Source: an uncultured SAR116 cluster alpha proteobacterium (GTDB lineage Bacteria; Pseudomonadota; Alphaproteobacteria; Puniceispirillales; Puniceispirillaceae). Taken from it: a DNA stretch of 46,904 bases. The notes under the pieces were generated by a model. The model saw only the letters and a program-made list of their open reading frames with translations, was not told the DNA's origin and ran no database searches. Position numbers and translations under genes: made by a program. Positions 38,519-46,809 of this stretch are shown here, piece by piece (positions within the stretch are counted from its first letter, which is position 1; the number at the start of each line of letters is the position of its first letter). The stretch lies in the NCBI GenBank assembly GCA_902520885.1, contig CABYPW010000016.1, positions 1 through 46,904 on the forward strand, in the 5' to 3' direction.

Positions 38519-39725
38519 TAATTTGATGTTCCTGCCAAATATTTTGAAAGAATCTCTGTAGACGTTTCATCGCCTCTTCAATTATATCTAGACGATGAAC
38601 CATCGCAATTCTGATATAGCCGGATGCTGGGTTTATTCCGTTATTAGCAACTGCCATGTAACTACCTGGAATAACTTTTATAGCCATATGTTCCCATAGT
38701 AGTTTTGTACATTTAATATCATCCCCAACATGCAGCCAGAGAAAAAAACCCGCATCAGGGATTGAACATTTTAAATATTGTTCCGCTATTTTAAAAGCTT
38801 TATTATAATGTTCTCTCACCATTTTATTATGAACTGTGTCACGGTAAATTTCCGCAGATACATTTAGCAAAGGGGTTGGAACCAGAGCTAATCCATTTGC
38901 TGCTATTTTTGAATATGATAATATTACATCAGGATCGGCACATAGAAAACCAGCCCTGAGACCAGCTGCGTTTGATCTTTTAGACAAACTATTTAATACT
39001 GCAAGATTTGCTAATTTTTTTTGACCATTTTCAGTATGTTTATGGGCAATTTCGAGAATGCTTTTTGGTGCATTATCTCGCCAAATATCTATGTAACACT
39101 CATCAACAACTAACAAAAAATCATAGTTTCTGGAAAGCTTCAACGCCTTTTGCAGGTATTCCTCGCTCACAATTACACCATGCGGATTTGTAGGTGAACA
39201 CAAATACATCACTGTTGTTTTGGAGAGTATAACTTCATCTATCTTTGATAAGTCAGGCAGATAACCATTTTCTGAACAGGCGTCCATTAAATGAATATTG
39301 CTGCCACTCATTAAACCTGCAGCCCGCCATGCATGATAGAAAGGATTAGTAATAAGTGCTATTGGTTCAGGTTTAGTTCCTCGAACACAATATCCTAGCA
39401 TGTGAAGTGGCTCTCTAGTTCCAGGTACCGGAAGAAGGTAATTATCTAATGGATTCAGCCAGTCGCCGATTTTATTAAATCTATTATTTAAATAATATTT
39501 TACGTCATCATAAAATTTTTTATTACCTTTTACTTTTGGATAACTATTCCAATCACACTTTTTTTTAGAGAACATTTTTGATATGAAAGCCGGTGGTTCT
39601 TGTTGTGGCTCGCCAATGGACATATTGATTTCATTCATTCCAGCCACAGGCGAAATATTTTCAATCAAAGAACGAGTCTTCTGAAACATATTGTCATTAA
39701 AAAGTGAAAAATCTGGATTTTGCAT
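38511..39725 (-). CDS. dapC: Aminotransferase, probable succinyldiaminopimelate transaminase
   Basis: Fold-type I PLP enzyme of the aspartate aminotransferase superfamily. Visible are [53 protein letters not shown] and the PLP-lysine segment [17 protein letters not shown]. The opening [12 protein letters not shown]-type text and [10 protein letters not shown] are characteristic of the DapC group, which makes N-succinyl-LL-diaminopimelate. At 404 residues it is complete. It precedes ftsK and is divergent from gmhB. asd and dapF in the same window support lysine/peptidoglycan synthesis. Another amino-acid transaminase is the main alternative. Confidence 0.83.
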   Translation of the reverse strand: MQNPDFSLFNDNMFQKTRSLIENISPVAGMNEINMSIGEPQQEPPAFISKMFSKKKCDWNSYPKVKGNKKFYDDVKYYLNNRFNKIGDWLNPLDNYLLPVPGTREPLHMLGYCVRGTKPEPIALITNPFYHAWRAAGLMSGSNIHLMDACSENGYLPDLSKIDEVILSKTTVMYLCSPTNPHGVIVSEEYLQKALKLSRNYDFLLVVDECYIDIWRDNAPKSILEIAHKHTENGQKKLANLAVLNSLSKRSNAAGLRAGFLCADPDVILSYSKIAANGLALVPTPLLNVSAEIYRDTVHNKMVREHYNKAFKIAEQYLKCSIPDAGFFLWLHVGDDIKCTKLLWEHMAIKVIPGSYMAVANNGINPASGYIRIAMVHRLDIIEEAMKRLQRFFQNIWQEHQIND

Positions 39726-39758
39726 CTACAAATCTGCATATATTAGTTTAAATGTGTT

Positions 39759-39787
39759 TTTACACTGCACGAAAGCGAATGTAATAC
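39759..39787 (+). promoter_or_regulatory. Predicted promoter for gmhB-ubiH pair
   Basis: TTTACA (39759-39764; five of six -35 bases), 17-base spacer and TAATAC (39782-39787; weak -10), 46 bases upstream of the gmhB ATG. Judged by eye. Confidence 0.3.
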
Positions 39788-39832
39788 ATTAGCTCGACCA
39801 TAACAACTATAGCCGATAAAGGTTTGAAATAA

Positions 39833-40351
39833 ATGAGTGGGGCAATCTTTTTTGATCGTGATAATACGTTGACCATGGATTATGGCTATACATGGAAAAT
39901 ATCGGATTTTGCGTTTTTACATGATAGCGCTGAAGCTCTTGCCCTTTTAGAAAAACATAAAATACCTGTATTTATTGTCACCAATCAGTCTGGAATAGCA
40001 CGAGGTTACTTCAAAGAAACAGATATGCTTAATTTCCATCAGTATTTAAGGGAACAAGTGGCTTTAAAAGGCGGAAATATTTTAGATATTTCCTTCTGTC
40101 CACATCACCCAGATTACCTTGACCAAAATAACTCAAAATTTTGTACTTGCAGAAAACCTCTTCCTGGAATGTTAAATATGATATCCCAGAAATGGCATAT
40201 TAATCTGAGTAAATCAATCATGATAGGTGATCAACAATCAGATGTTCAAGCTGGAATAGCGGCGGGATGTCGTAAAAGTTATCTTATAAAGCCAACTGAC
40301 TCTAGATTGGCTCTATGCAAACAAATAATATTCAAATACTTCAAGGATTAA
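39833..40351 (+). CDS. gmhB: D,D-heptose 1,7-bisphosphate 7-phosphatase family (HAD)
   Basis: HAD-superfamily phosphatase of the GmhB/HisB-N type. The nucleophile and acid are Asp8 and Asp10 in FFDRDNTLT. Motif II is VTNQSGIARGYF. The zinc loop is CPHHPDY through CTCRKPLPGM, and motif III/IV is IMIGDQQSDVQAGIAAG. At 172 residues it matches GmhB, which removes the 7-phosphate in ADP-heptose synthesis for LPS core. No other heptose gene is nearby, so the exact sugar is an inference. AAAGG precedes the ATG. The monooxygenase gene begins eight bases after its stop. Confidence 0.85.
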   Translation: MSGAIFFDRDNTLTMDYGYTWKISDFAFLHDSAEALALLEKHKIPVFIVTNQSGIARGYFKETDMLNFHQYLREQVALKGGNILDISFCPHHPDYLDQNNSKFCTCRKPLPGMLNMISQKWHINLSKSIMIGDQQSDVQAGIAAGCRKSYLIKPTDSRLALCKQIIFKYFKD

Positions 40352-40359
40352 ATATTATC

Positions 40360-41577
40360 ATGGTGCACAAAATACCCATAGTCGTGGTAGGTAACGGCCT
40401 TACAGCTGAAGTAATGTGTTCTGCCTTAAGTTTTTTTGGCCTTGAATATACCCGGCTTTTATCCCAACGACACGATTTTTTTGATACCAGAACTACCACA
40501 ATTAATATTGCCAGCCAAAAAATGCTTTCACGGCTCAATCTCTGGTCTTTTTCAAATGAAAATAGTACAGAAATTAGAAACATTTTAGTCTCACAGCATA
40601 AATTCAGTGAAAACTGTTTTGACAGAAATTCAGAATCATCTGGATTACATTTCTCATTAGACGGAGAAATTATGGCATGGACAATAGAAAATAAAAATTT
40701 GTTTAAAAATTGTCAAAAACATAATTCTAAATCACCTCCCCCTATCGAAAATTTTTTTGGGAATTTGAACATAGAATACACTGAAAATGGTGTCGGGATT
40801 ACCGATATAAGAGACAAAAAATGGCAAACAGAGTTAATTATTGCGTGCGATGGAGCTAATAGTGCTATTAGAGAGTCAGCAGGGTTGCGCTCTACATCTA
40901 TGGCTGCAAACCAAGAGGCTATAGTTGCAAGAATAAATCTTAACCGGTTACATCATAACTTTGCGGTTCAGAGGTTTCTGCCAGATGGGCCTCTTGCATT
41001 AATGCCTATTAGAACTCAAGAAGCAGCGCTTGTGTGGTCGTTAAGCAAAATAAAATCTAGAGATATATTCAATCTATCAGAGGGCGAATTCAAAAGAAAA
41101 ATCATAAATGCACTAGGCGATAGTTTTAAAAAAATAACATTGTGTTCAGAAAAAAAGATTTGGGGTCTCAAACCATCCGTCACCAGAAGCATGGGAAGAC
41201 CCGGACTCATTCTAGCTGGAGACTCAAACCATTCAATCCATCCATTAGCAGGTATGGGATTTAATCTCGCGCTTGCCGACATAGCGGTTATTTGTGACTG
41301 CCTTAGTAGCGCAAAAAAAAATGGCCTTTCGTTTTCACATCCATCTATATTATCAGAATATCGAGCCAGAAGACGTCTCGAAGTTGAAGCAATTATTGCC
41401 CTCACACAAGGGTTAAATCGTTTATTCAGCTATAATAGTTTTAAGTTTAAAACTTTCCCATCTAGTTTAACCAACATTGGACTAGGTATAATGGACTCGC
41501 TACCAATTAAAAAGCAACTTGCTAAGATAGCCGCGGGTGGTATTCTGACTTCCGCAAGTTTATTTTCAGATGTGTAA
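40360..41577 (+). CDS. UbiH/UbiF/VisC-family FAD-dependent monooxygenase, divergent
   Basis: Flavoprotein aromatic hydroxylase of the family that adds ring hydroxyls in ubiquinone synthesis. The three landmarks are present but altered. The dinucleotide loop reads VVVGNGLTAEVM instead of GGGPAG. The central DG motif is IACDGANSAIRE. The second FAD motif is LAGDSNHSIHPLAGMGFNLALAD, where most members have GDAAHxxHPxAGQGxN. ATG 40360 was chosen as the first that gives the usual N-terminus without overlapping gmhB. At 405 residues it is of normal length. The ring position it would act on cannot be read from sequence, so the symbol is left empty. Confidence 0.82.
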   Translation: MVHKIPIVVVGNGLTAEVMCSALSFFGLEYTRLLSQRHDFFDTRTTTINIASQKMLSRLNLWSFSNENSTEIRNILVSQHKFSENCFDRNSESSGLHFSLDGEIMAWTIENKNLFKNCQKHNSKSPPPIENFFGNLNIEYTENGVGITDIRDKKWQTELIIACDGANSAIRESAGLRSTSMAANQEAIVARINLNRLHHNFAVQRFLPDGPLALMPIRTQEAALVWSLSKIKSRDIFNLSEGEFKRKIINALGDSFKKITLCSEKKIWGLKPSVTRSMGRPGLILAGDSNHSIHPLAGMGFNLALADIAVICDCLSSAKKNGLSFSHPSILSEYRARRRLEVEAIIALTQGLNRLFSYNSFKFKTFPSSLTNIGLGIMDSLPIKKQLAKIAAGGILTSASLFSDV

Positions 41578-41603
41578 ATTTCAAATAAATTAAAATTTTA
41601 ACT

Positions 41604-41948
41604 TTATACCTCTAATCTTTTTAGATACTCATTATATAGCGATTCTTGACGCACTCCATAATCGTGCAAAAGGGCCCAACTATAAATCCCTGTTTCATGA
41701 CCATCATCAAATAATAATCTTATTGCATAATTTCCAACATATTCTATGTGGATTATTTTAACATTCTTTTTTCCACGAATTATTTTTTTTTTATCAGGGC
41801 TATGTCCCTGCACTTCTGCAGAAGGGGATTCAACACGAAGTAACTCAGCCGAAATCTGTGTTTCAAACCCATCATTAAAATGTACCGATAAACTCTTTTT
41901 ATCTTTATGAAGCCTTATTTGCGTTGCGAAAATAATTTCTGAAAACAT
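41604..41948 (-). CDS. DUF971 (gamma-butyrobetaine hydroxylase-like N-terminal) protein
   Basis: A 114-residue stand-alone DUF971 domain. The signature text is IRLHKDKKSLSVHFNDG, SAELLRVESPSAEVQGH, and IEYVGNYAIRLLFDDGHETGIYSW with a terminal LHDYG. The domain also occurs at the N-terminus of gamma-butyrobetaine dioxygenases, and free forms are often near iron-sulfur or respiratory genes. The function of the free form is not settled. It lies 15 bases after the Trm112-like gene on the same strand. A DUF971-Trm112-LON-thioredoxin order is seen in other alphaproteobacteria. Confidence 0.87.
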   Translation of the reverse strand: MFSEIIFATQIRLHKDKKSLSVHFNDGFETQISAELLRVESPSAEVQGHSPDKKKIIRGKKNVKIIHIEYVGNYAIRLLFDDGHETGIYSWALLHDYGVRQESLYNEYLKRLEV

Positions 41949-41963
41949 TTGGATATTTATACC

Positions 41964-42158
41964 CTATTTTCTATGAAAGGAATTTTGCCATTTATTAATC
42001 TCGCTATCAGATAATTCTCTGCAATGCGTTTTGCTAATAAGTGGCACGTTTTGTTCTATGGGGTAAGCTTTTTTGCCCTGAATGCTGATAAGTTCACCTA
42101 TTTTTTTATCATAAATTAGAAGACTTTTAGTATCAGGACAAACCAAAATATTCAACAA
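41964..42158 (-). CDS. Trm112/YcaR-like small protein
   Basis: A 64-residue Trm112-family protein: LNILVCPDTKSLLIYDKK, then KAYPIEQNVPLI. The usual zinc-ribbon version has two cysteine pairs; here only one cysteine (VCPDT) is left near the N-terminus, as in many bacterial YcaR-type members. The start appears to be a TTG at 42158, possibly the second TTG at 42155. No ribosome site is clear. It lies between the DUF971 and LON-domain genes. Bacterial members may serve as small methyltransferase partners, but this is not shown here. Confidence 0.8.
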   Translation of the reverse strand: MLNILVCPDTKSLLIYDKKIGELISIQGKKAYPIEQNVPLISKTHCRELSDSEINKWQNSFHRK

Positions 42159-42225
42159 ACTGCTGGCTATTCTAGTTTTTTTTTTATCGTTTTTTTATTC
42201 TGCTTCATTTTTAAATTATCAAAAC

Positions 42226-42882
42226 CTAATGTTTAGCATTTTCGGTATGATCATCATTATGACAAGACATCTCAAGAATTGTTATTAATAAATCTGCTCT
42301 GGCAGATAAATCCGTTACTTCTAACAAAGCTTGTTTCTCGGCGATATCAAAAGGACAAATCATACATAATGTACAAACTAATCGCTCATCTGAACATGAT
42401 TCTAATTGCGACCAGTCAACCTGGAAACCTTTGGCGTCAAAATATCGTTTTAAAGTAGTTGAAAGTTTTTTCCTATCAATTAAAGACTCATCTATGGATA
42501 AATCGTTTTTATAGTTTTTCCAATCAATTTCCGCTGTAAGATAACCGGAAATAACCTCTAAAAAATTTGTCGCTTGAAACCGAATGCAACCTGAAAGGGT
42601 TATTAATACTCTCCCGTCCTCTTGTTCGGAAAAACTAGATATTCGGCCTGCACATCCAATTGAGTAATATGGATTTAATTGATCTTCTTTGTTTGGTTGT
42701 ATCATACCTATCAATCGAAGAGGGCTTGCGATTGCATCTCGAACCATAGAGAGGTATCTCGGCTCAAAAATATTTAAAGGTAATGTGCCACCGGGTAATA
42801 ATAAAGCACCAGATAAAGGAAAAATTGGAATTTTTACGGGTAAATCTCTAAATTCAGGTTCAAACGGTCCTCTGATTGTCAT
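42226..42882 (-). CDS. LON substrate-binding (PUA-like) domain protein
   Basis: A 218-residue protein formed by a Lon N-terminal domain alone, without ATPase or protease domains. Visible are LPVKIPIFPLSGALLLPGG, LPLNIFEPRYLSMVRDA, IGMIQPN, IGCAGRISSFSEQEDGRVLI and the helical end with ICPFDIAEKQALLEV. AGGA precedes the ATG. Such stand-alone LON proteins are widespread beside thioredoxin/CnoX genes in alphaproteobacteria; their role is not defined but probably concerns protein quality control. Confidence 0.9.
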   Translation of the reverse strand: MTIRGPFEPEFRDLPVKIPIFPLSGALLLPGGTLPLNIFEPRYLSMVRDAIASPLRLIGMIQPNKEDQLNPYYSIGCAGRISSFSEQEDGRVLITLSGCIRFQATNFLEVISGYLTAEIDWKNYKNDLSIDESLIDRKKLSTTLKRYFDAKGFQVDWSQLESCSDERLVCTLCMICPFDIAEKQALLEVTDLSARADLLITILEMSCHNDDHTENAKH

Positions 42883-42949
42883 ATATTCCTCATCCGAAAA
42901 TTCATAATTAATTTTTCAAAATATTCCCAAGAAAAACATAGAGTGAAAA

Positions 42950-43849
42950 TCAAGAAAATAAATAGCTCGATAACTTTCGTCTTGCTTTTATTACATCAGG
43001 ATGATTATGACCAAGCGCTGTAAAAAACTCTAACAATTGAGTTTGCGCCATATTTTCATTCCACAACGGATCAATTTTGATTGACTCGAGCAGTTGAAGC
43101 ATTGCTTCAGTTTGTTGGCCCGAGGCAAAAAGAGCAATCGCTAATTCTTGTCTGGCTTGTAAATCCTTTGGATTAGATTGAACCTTTTTTTCTAAATCAC
43201 TTTTATCAGAGTCAACTTCTGCCCCTTTTTTGGCTACAGCCAATGCTGATAAAACATCCTTGATTACAGGTTTTTTCTGCATGTCTTCATCTAATTGGTC
43301 TAAAACCGCTTTTGCTTCTTCATGCTCGCCAAGAGCAATTAGAGATCTAATAAACCCAGCTAAGGCTTCAGGTGATTCTGGAGATAGAGAAAGGGCTTGT
43401 TGAAAGGCTTGCATCGCCTTTTCAGGCTCATTCTCGCCAAGAGCGATTGTCCCTGACTCCAGCAAACCGGATATATCTGCCTGCCCGGGCGCTGACTCAG
43501 ACAACTTTTCTACAAACTGCGTAACCACAGATTCAGGCTGTGCACCAGCAAATCCATCTGCTGGTTGACCGTTTATAAACCCAAAAACGGTGGGTACAGA
43601 TTGTACCCTCATTTGCGCAGCTATTTCCTGATTATCATCAATATTTATTTTTGTAAGTTTTATATTTTTAAACTTAGCACATACCTTTTCTAAAACGGGG
43701 GCTAATTGTTTACATGGGCCACACCAGGGTGCCCAGAATTGCAGAATTACTGCTTTTTCCGAACTAGCCTCTATGACTTCCTGCATAATATTTTCGGCAG
43801 TTACATTTACAATTTCTGTTGAATTATTTTCTTCAATCACTAATGACAT
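42950..43849 (-). CDS. cnoX: Thioredoxin-TPR co-chaperone (CnoX/YbbN type)
   Basis: Fusion of an N-terminal thioredoxin domain with a C-terminal TPR region. The thioredoxin active site is intact, FWAPWCGPCKQLAP with Cys43 and Cys46, followed by KINIDDNQEIAAQMRVQSVPT. The TPR part (~140-299) includes NEPEKAMQAFQQALSLSPESPEAL and PKDLQARQELAIALFASGQ. CnoX protects substrates from oxidation and hands them to GroEL. The E. coli protein has lost one cysteine, while alphaproteobacterial forms keep both, as here. At 299 residues it is of normal length. AGGAT lies upstream. Confidence 0.92.
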   Translation of the reverse strand: MSLVIEENNSTEIVNVTAENIMQEVIEASSEKAVILQFWAPWCGPCKQLAPVLEKVCAKFKNIKLTKINIDDNQEIAAQMRVQSVPTVFGFINGQPADGFAGAQPESVVTQFVEKLSESAPGQADISGLLESGTIALGENEPEKAMQAFQQALSLSPESPEALAGFIRSLIALGEHEEAKAVLDQLDEDMQKKPVIKDVLSALAVAKKGAEVDSDKSDLEKKVQSNPKDLQARQELAIALFASGQQTEAMLQLLESIKIDPLWNENMAQTQLLEFFTALGHNHPDVIKARRKLSSYLFS

Positions 43850-43872
43850 CCGTATCCTCTGTATGTTTATTT

Positions 43873-44424
43873 TTAAAGACTTAGCTTATTCAGTTGCACA
43901 CCTAAATAATCAAAATATTTATTTAGTTCACTAGGTATCATTGAAATTGTCAGATCATTAACCAACGGGTGCATATAAATTTTTTTAGATTCAAGCAATT
44001 CTTCATCCATAAAAATATTTACTCCATTGCAAACACCTGTAACCATAGATAATGGTGTTACCGCACCAGGTCTTACTCCTAAATTTTCAAAAAGCCTAAC
44101 TGTGCTCCCAAAAGATAACCTACCAGAGTCAATTAAATTCCCTAACTTTTTCAAATCAATGTTTTTATCTTCTTGTACCACAATCAGATAATTATTTTTC
44201 TTATGGTCTCGAAGATAGAGGTTTTTAATATGTCCACCACCCTCATTCTTTGTAAGCATATTATGTCTATATAATTTTGAATGACTAACTGTTTTTAAAG
44301 CAGGATGTTTGAACAGCTCTATCGTTATTTTCAAACTTTTCAGCTGAGAAATAACAAAATCAGGATGAATTGGAAGACTTTCCTGGAACAAAGATGATGC
44401 ATCAGGTATAACTTCTTCTATCAT
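43873..44424 (-). CDS. Prolyl-tRNA deacylase (ProX/YbaK family)
   Basis: Trans-editing deacylase of the YbaK/ProX (INS) superfamily, which clears mischarged tRNAPro. Motifs are FKHPALKTVSHSK, GGHIKNLYLRDHKKNNYLIV with the general catalytic lysine region (HIKNLYLRD), and SFGSTVRLFENLGVRPGAVTPLS. The Lys-Asn-Leu-Phe/Tyr-Leu-Arg-Asp text favours the ProXp-ala type, which hydrolyses Ala-tRNAPro. At 183 residues it is typical. It is first in the minus-strand set prdX-like, cnoX, LON, Trm112, DUF971, and is divergent from the sugar operon. Confidence 0.9.
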   Translation of the reverse strand: MIEEVIPDASSLFQESLPIHPDFVISQLKSLKITIELFKHPALKTVSHSKLYRHNMLTKNEGGGHIKNLYLRDHKKNNYLIVVQEDKNIDLKKLGNLIDSGRLSFGSTVRLFENLGVRPGAVTPLSMVTGVCNGVNIFMDEELLESKKIYMHPLVNDLTISMIPSELNKYFDYLGVQLNKLSL

Positions 44425-44459
44425 TCCAAACCCAAAAAAATTTAAAAACAGTTTTTATC

Positions 44460-44488
44460 ACTATAGATATATGTATAATCATCCTCAA
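44460..44488 (-). promoter_or_regulatory. Predicted promoter of the prolyl-tRNA deacylase gene
   Basis: On the minus strand TTGAGG (44488-44483), 17-base spacer and TATAGT (44465-44460; five of six -10 bases), 35 bases before the ATG. Good spacing makes this one of the better predictions in the window. Confidence 0.45.
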
Positions 44489-44524
44489 GATTTCCAGTAC
44501 AAAATGCGAACTTTTCTTTTATAA

Positions 44525-44543
44525 ATCACTATATCACAGTGAT
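44525..44543. promoter_or_regulatory. Inverted repeat ATCACT-N7-AGTGAT in divergent spacer
   Basis: Perfect 6-bp arms, 44525-44530 and 44538-44543. The centre lies about 63 bases upstream of the predicted transcription start of the Gfo/Idh gene, a usual activator distance. No named regulator is recognised. Confidence 0.3.
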
Positions 44544-44551
44544 GGTTACAA

Positions 44552-44581
44552 AAAGCAACGATTGACCCATATCGTTGCTTT
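44552..44581. promoter_or_regulatory. 11-bp inverted repeat around the -35 box (candidate operator)
   Basis: Arms AAAGCAACGAT (44552-44562) and ATCGTTGCTTT (44571-44581) are perfect reverse complements with an 8-base centre, TGACCCAT. The -35 hexamer of the predicted plus-strand promoter (44562-44567) falls in that centre. In the plus direction no T-run follows. In the minus direction a short T-run follows, but no minus-strand gene ends nearby, so a terminator is less likely than an operator. Confidence 0.5.
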
Positions 44582-44590
44582 AGCTATGAG
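44562..44590 (+). promoter_or_regulatory. Predicted promoter of the Gfo/Idh-DegT operon
   Basis: TTGACC (44562-44567; five of six), a 17-base spacer and TATGAG (44585-44590; four of six). The expected start near 44597 leaves a leader of about 43 bases before the TTG start codon at 44640. Confidence 0.45.
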
Positions 44591-44639
44591 CAAAATAAAC
44601 TTTTTTTTAACTATGATCACTTAATTTGAGGATGAAGGT

Positions 44640-45608
44640 TTGAAAGTTAATATTGCTATAATAGGGTGCGGTATCTGGGGTGAAAATATTGCACGAAATG
44701 CATCAGAATTTGGTGTTTTGGCGTGTGTTTGTGATTCAAATCAAGACCGCGCTATCTCCTTCTCACAAAAGTTTTCCTGTCCAGCTTTTTCTTTCGATCA
44801 AATTCTAAATGATAATACCTTGAATGGTGTAATCATCGCAACTAATGCATATACCCACGAAAAACTTGCTTGTGAAGCACTTAATGCACGAAAGCATGTT
44901 TATGTTGAAAAACCGTTAGCGCTATCTATGAGTTCTGCTCTTTCAATAAAACAATGTGCTATTAAGGCAGGCAAACAAGTTATGGTGGGACATTTACTAC
45001 AATATCATCCTGCCTACGTAGAATTAAAAAAATTTGTAAATGATGGATTTATAGGTGAATTACAGCATATTCAAGCAACTCGTCTTGCTATGGGTCGTAT
45101 AAAAAAATCTGAATCTGCGCTCTTTGATTTATGCCCCCATGATATATCTCAAATTCTTGGTATAGTGAGAGAAGTTCCGACATCTATTAACTGCCGAAAT
45201 GCAACTCATGTGGAACATTCTGATGGAGATATTATTTTTACGAGTTTAAAGTTTGCCAACGGTGTGACAGCAATTATGCATTCCAGTTGGTATTCTCCTT
45301 ACAAAGAACATAGGCTAGTTGTAACGGGAAGTTTAGGTTCAATTGTATTTGACGACACAAAACCTTCACAGCAAAAATTAACTTTTTTTAAAGACTCAAT
45401 TATTATTGAGGGGGATTCTATCAAGGTAGACAGAGCTGAGCCAGAATATCTACCTTTTAGTACTGGTGAGCCATTAAAAAATGAAATAAGTGCATTCATT
45501 GAAGTTTGTAAAAATGGCAATCCAGCGATAACGGACATAGAGGAGGGTCTAAAAGTACAGCAAATTTTATCAGAGATGAAGTCACAAATAGATAGTGAGA
45601 CATTATGA
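44640..45608 (+). CDS. Gfo/Idh/MocA family dehydrogenase (WbpB/WlbA-like)
   Basis: NAD-dependent sugar dehydrogenase of the Gfo/Idh/MocA family. The Rossmann loop is IIGCGIWGENIARN. The EKP motif (Glu90-Lys91-Pro92, HVYVEKPLAL) contains the catalytic lysine. GHLLQYHPAY and DLCPHDISQIL supply the family's histidine. At 322 residues it is complete. The start is a TTG with GAGG eight bases upstream; no ATG in frame is better. The stop overlaps the next ATG (ATGA), so it is co-translated with a DegT aminotransferase. By analogy with WbpB-WbpE it probably oxidises C3 of a nucleotide-linked amino sugar; the exact sugar is an inference. Confidence 0.85.
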   Translation: MKVNIAIIGCGIWGENIARNASEFGVLACVCDSNQDRAISFSQKFSCPAFSFDQILNDNTLNGVIIATNAYTHEKLACEALNARKHVYVEKPLALSMSSALSIKQCAIKAGKQVMVGHLLQYHPAYVELKKFVNDGFIGELQHIQATRLAMGRIKKSESALFDLCPHDISQILGIVREVPTSINCRNATHVEHSDGDIIFTSLKFANGVTAIMHSSWYSPYKEHRLVVTGSLGSIVFDDTKPSQQKLTFFKDSIIIEGDSIKVDRAEPEYLPFSTGEPLKNEISAFIEVCKNGNPAITDIEEGLKVQQILSEMKSQIDSETL

Positions 45609-46747
45609 ATATTCCCTTTATTGATCTTTCATCTCAACAACAAAAAATACGTTCTGAAATTGATACCAGGATCAAAAATGTTCTTGAGCATGGTAAATAC
45701 ATTATGGGCCCAGAGATTGAAGAGCTTGAATCTGTTCTTTCTGAGCGTGTCGATGCCAAATACGTTATAAGCTGCGGTTCAGGAACTGATGCTTTATTGT
45801 TAGCGTTAATGGGACTTCAACTCAAACCTGGACAAGGTGTTATAGTGCCTAGCTTTACATTCACTGCGAGCGCTGAGGTAATGCCGCTTCTTGGTGCAAT
45901 TCCAATATTTGCTGAAGTAGATGAAGAGACATTCACACTTAACCCAGCAAGGCTGCAAGATGCATTAGATAGTGCAATTAAGTCAGATATTGAGGTTGTG
46001 GGCATAATGTCTGTTGGGTTATTTGGACAGCCAGCTCAGATGGATAAAATAAATTCTTTTGCCGAGGCAAATGGATTATGGGTTTTAGATGATGCAGCGC
46101 AAAGCTTTGGAACAGAATTTCAAGGAGCCAAAACCGGTACCTTAGCAAAGGCAACATGTACTAGTTTTTTTCCTGCCAAGCCTCTTGGCTGTTATGGAGA
46201 TGGAGGTGCTGTATTCACGAATGATTTTAAAATTGCTGAGATTGCCCGTTCATGCCGTATCCATGGACAAGGCACAAATAAATATCAAACAGTACGCCTT
46301 GGCATGACTGCCAGATTAGATACAATACAAGCTGCCATTCTTTTAGCAAAATTAGAGGTTTTTGATAAAGAACTTCAACAACGTAGTGCTGTAGCTAACT
46401 ATTATCATGAGCTTCTGAGAAGCTGGGTTGAAACCCCTATTTGTTATCCTGAGATGACAAGTAGTTGGGCTGTCTATACGATAAAGTTACCAAAGAAAGT
46501 TGATAGAGTGTTTTTCCAAGAATCACTTGGTCAAAAAGGTATTCCTACGGCAATTTATTATCCAATTCCTATGCATTTACAAAAACCCTATGAACATTAC
46601 CCCAGAGCAAATTATGGGCTTGAAGTAAGTGAACAACTTGCACAATCTGTAATATCAATTCCAATGCACCCGTATCTTACACAGGAAGCACAAAATACAA
46701 TTAGCGAGGCAATTATTGAGGTTATAAAAAACAGCAATACGAGATAA
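45605..46747 (+). CDS. DegT/DnrJ/EryC1 (WbpE-like) sugar aminotransferase
   Basis: PLP-dependent nucleotide-sugar aminotransferase. The family blocks are IPFIDLSSQQQKIRSEID, GKYIMGPEIEELE, ISCGSGTDALLLAL, PSFTFTASAEV, and LDDAAQSFGTEF. The PLP lysine is Lys192 in FFPAKPLGCYGDGGAVFT. CRIHGQGTNKYQ and GMTARLDTIQAAIL follow. At 380 residues it is complete. It is most like the WbpE group that makes UDP-2,3-diamino sugars after a WbpB-type dehydrogenase, which matches its upstream neighbour. The acetyltransferase that normally completes that pathway is not adjacent. Confidence 0.9.
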   Translation: MNIPFIDLSSQQQKIRSEIDTRIKNVLEHGKYIMGPEIEELESVLSERVDAKYVISCGSGTDALLLALMGLQLKPGQGVIVPSFTFTASAEVMPLLGAIPIFAEVDEETFTLNPARLQDALDSAIKSDIEVVGIMSVGLFGQPAQMDKINSFAEANGLWVLDDAAQSFGTEFQGAKTGTLAKATCTSFFPAKPLGCYGDGGAVFTNDFKIAEIARSCRIHGQGTNKYQTVRLGMTARLDTIQAAILLAKLEVFDKELQQRSAVANYYHELLRSWVETPICYPEMTSSWAVYTIKLPKKVDRVFFQESLGQKGIPTAIYYPIPMHLQKPYEHYPRANYGLEVSEQLAQSVISIPMHPYLTQEAQNTISEAIIEVIKNSNTR

Positions 46748-46769
46748 AATATTGTGGCCTAATTTTATC

Positions 46770-46798
46770 TTGTAAGTTTATAAATCCCGATCTATACA
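46770..46798 (+). promoter_or_regulatory. Predicted promoter of tRNA-Gly
   Basis: TTGTAA (46770-46775), 17-base spacer and TATACA (46793-46798), about 12 bases before the tRNA 5' end. Each hexamer matches four of six bases. Confidence 0.4.
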
Positions 46799-46809
46799 GT
46801 TGAAATGTC

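Noticed and set aside
44552-44581. Hairpin as a rho-independent terminator
   Set aside because: No gene ends nearby in either direction. Both flanking genes start here, and the stem is AT-rich with no T-run on the plus strand. A promoter fits the centre of the repeat exactly.
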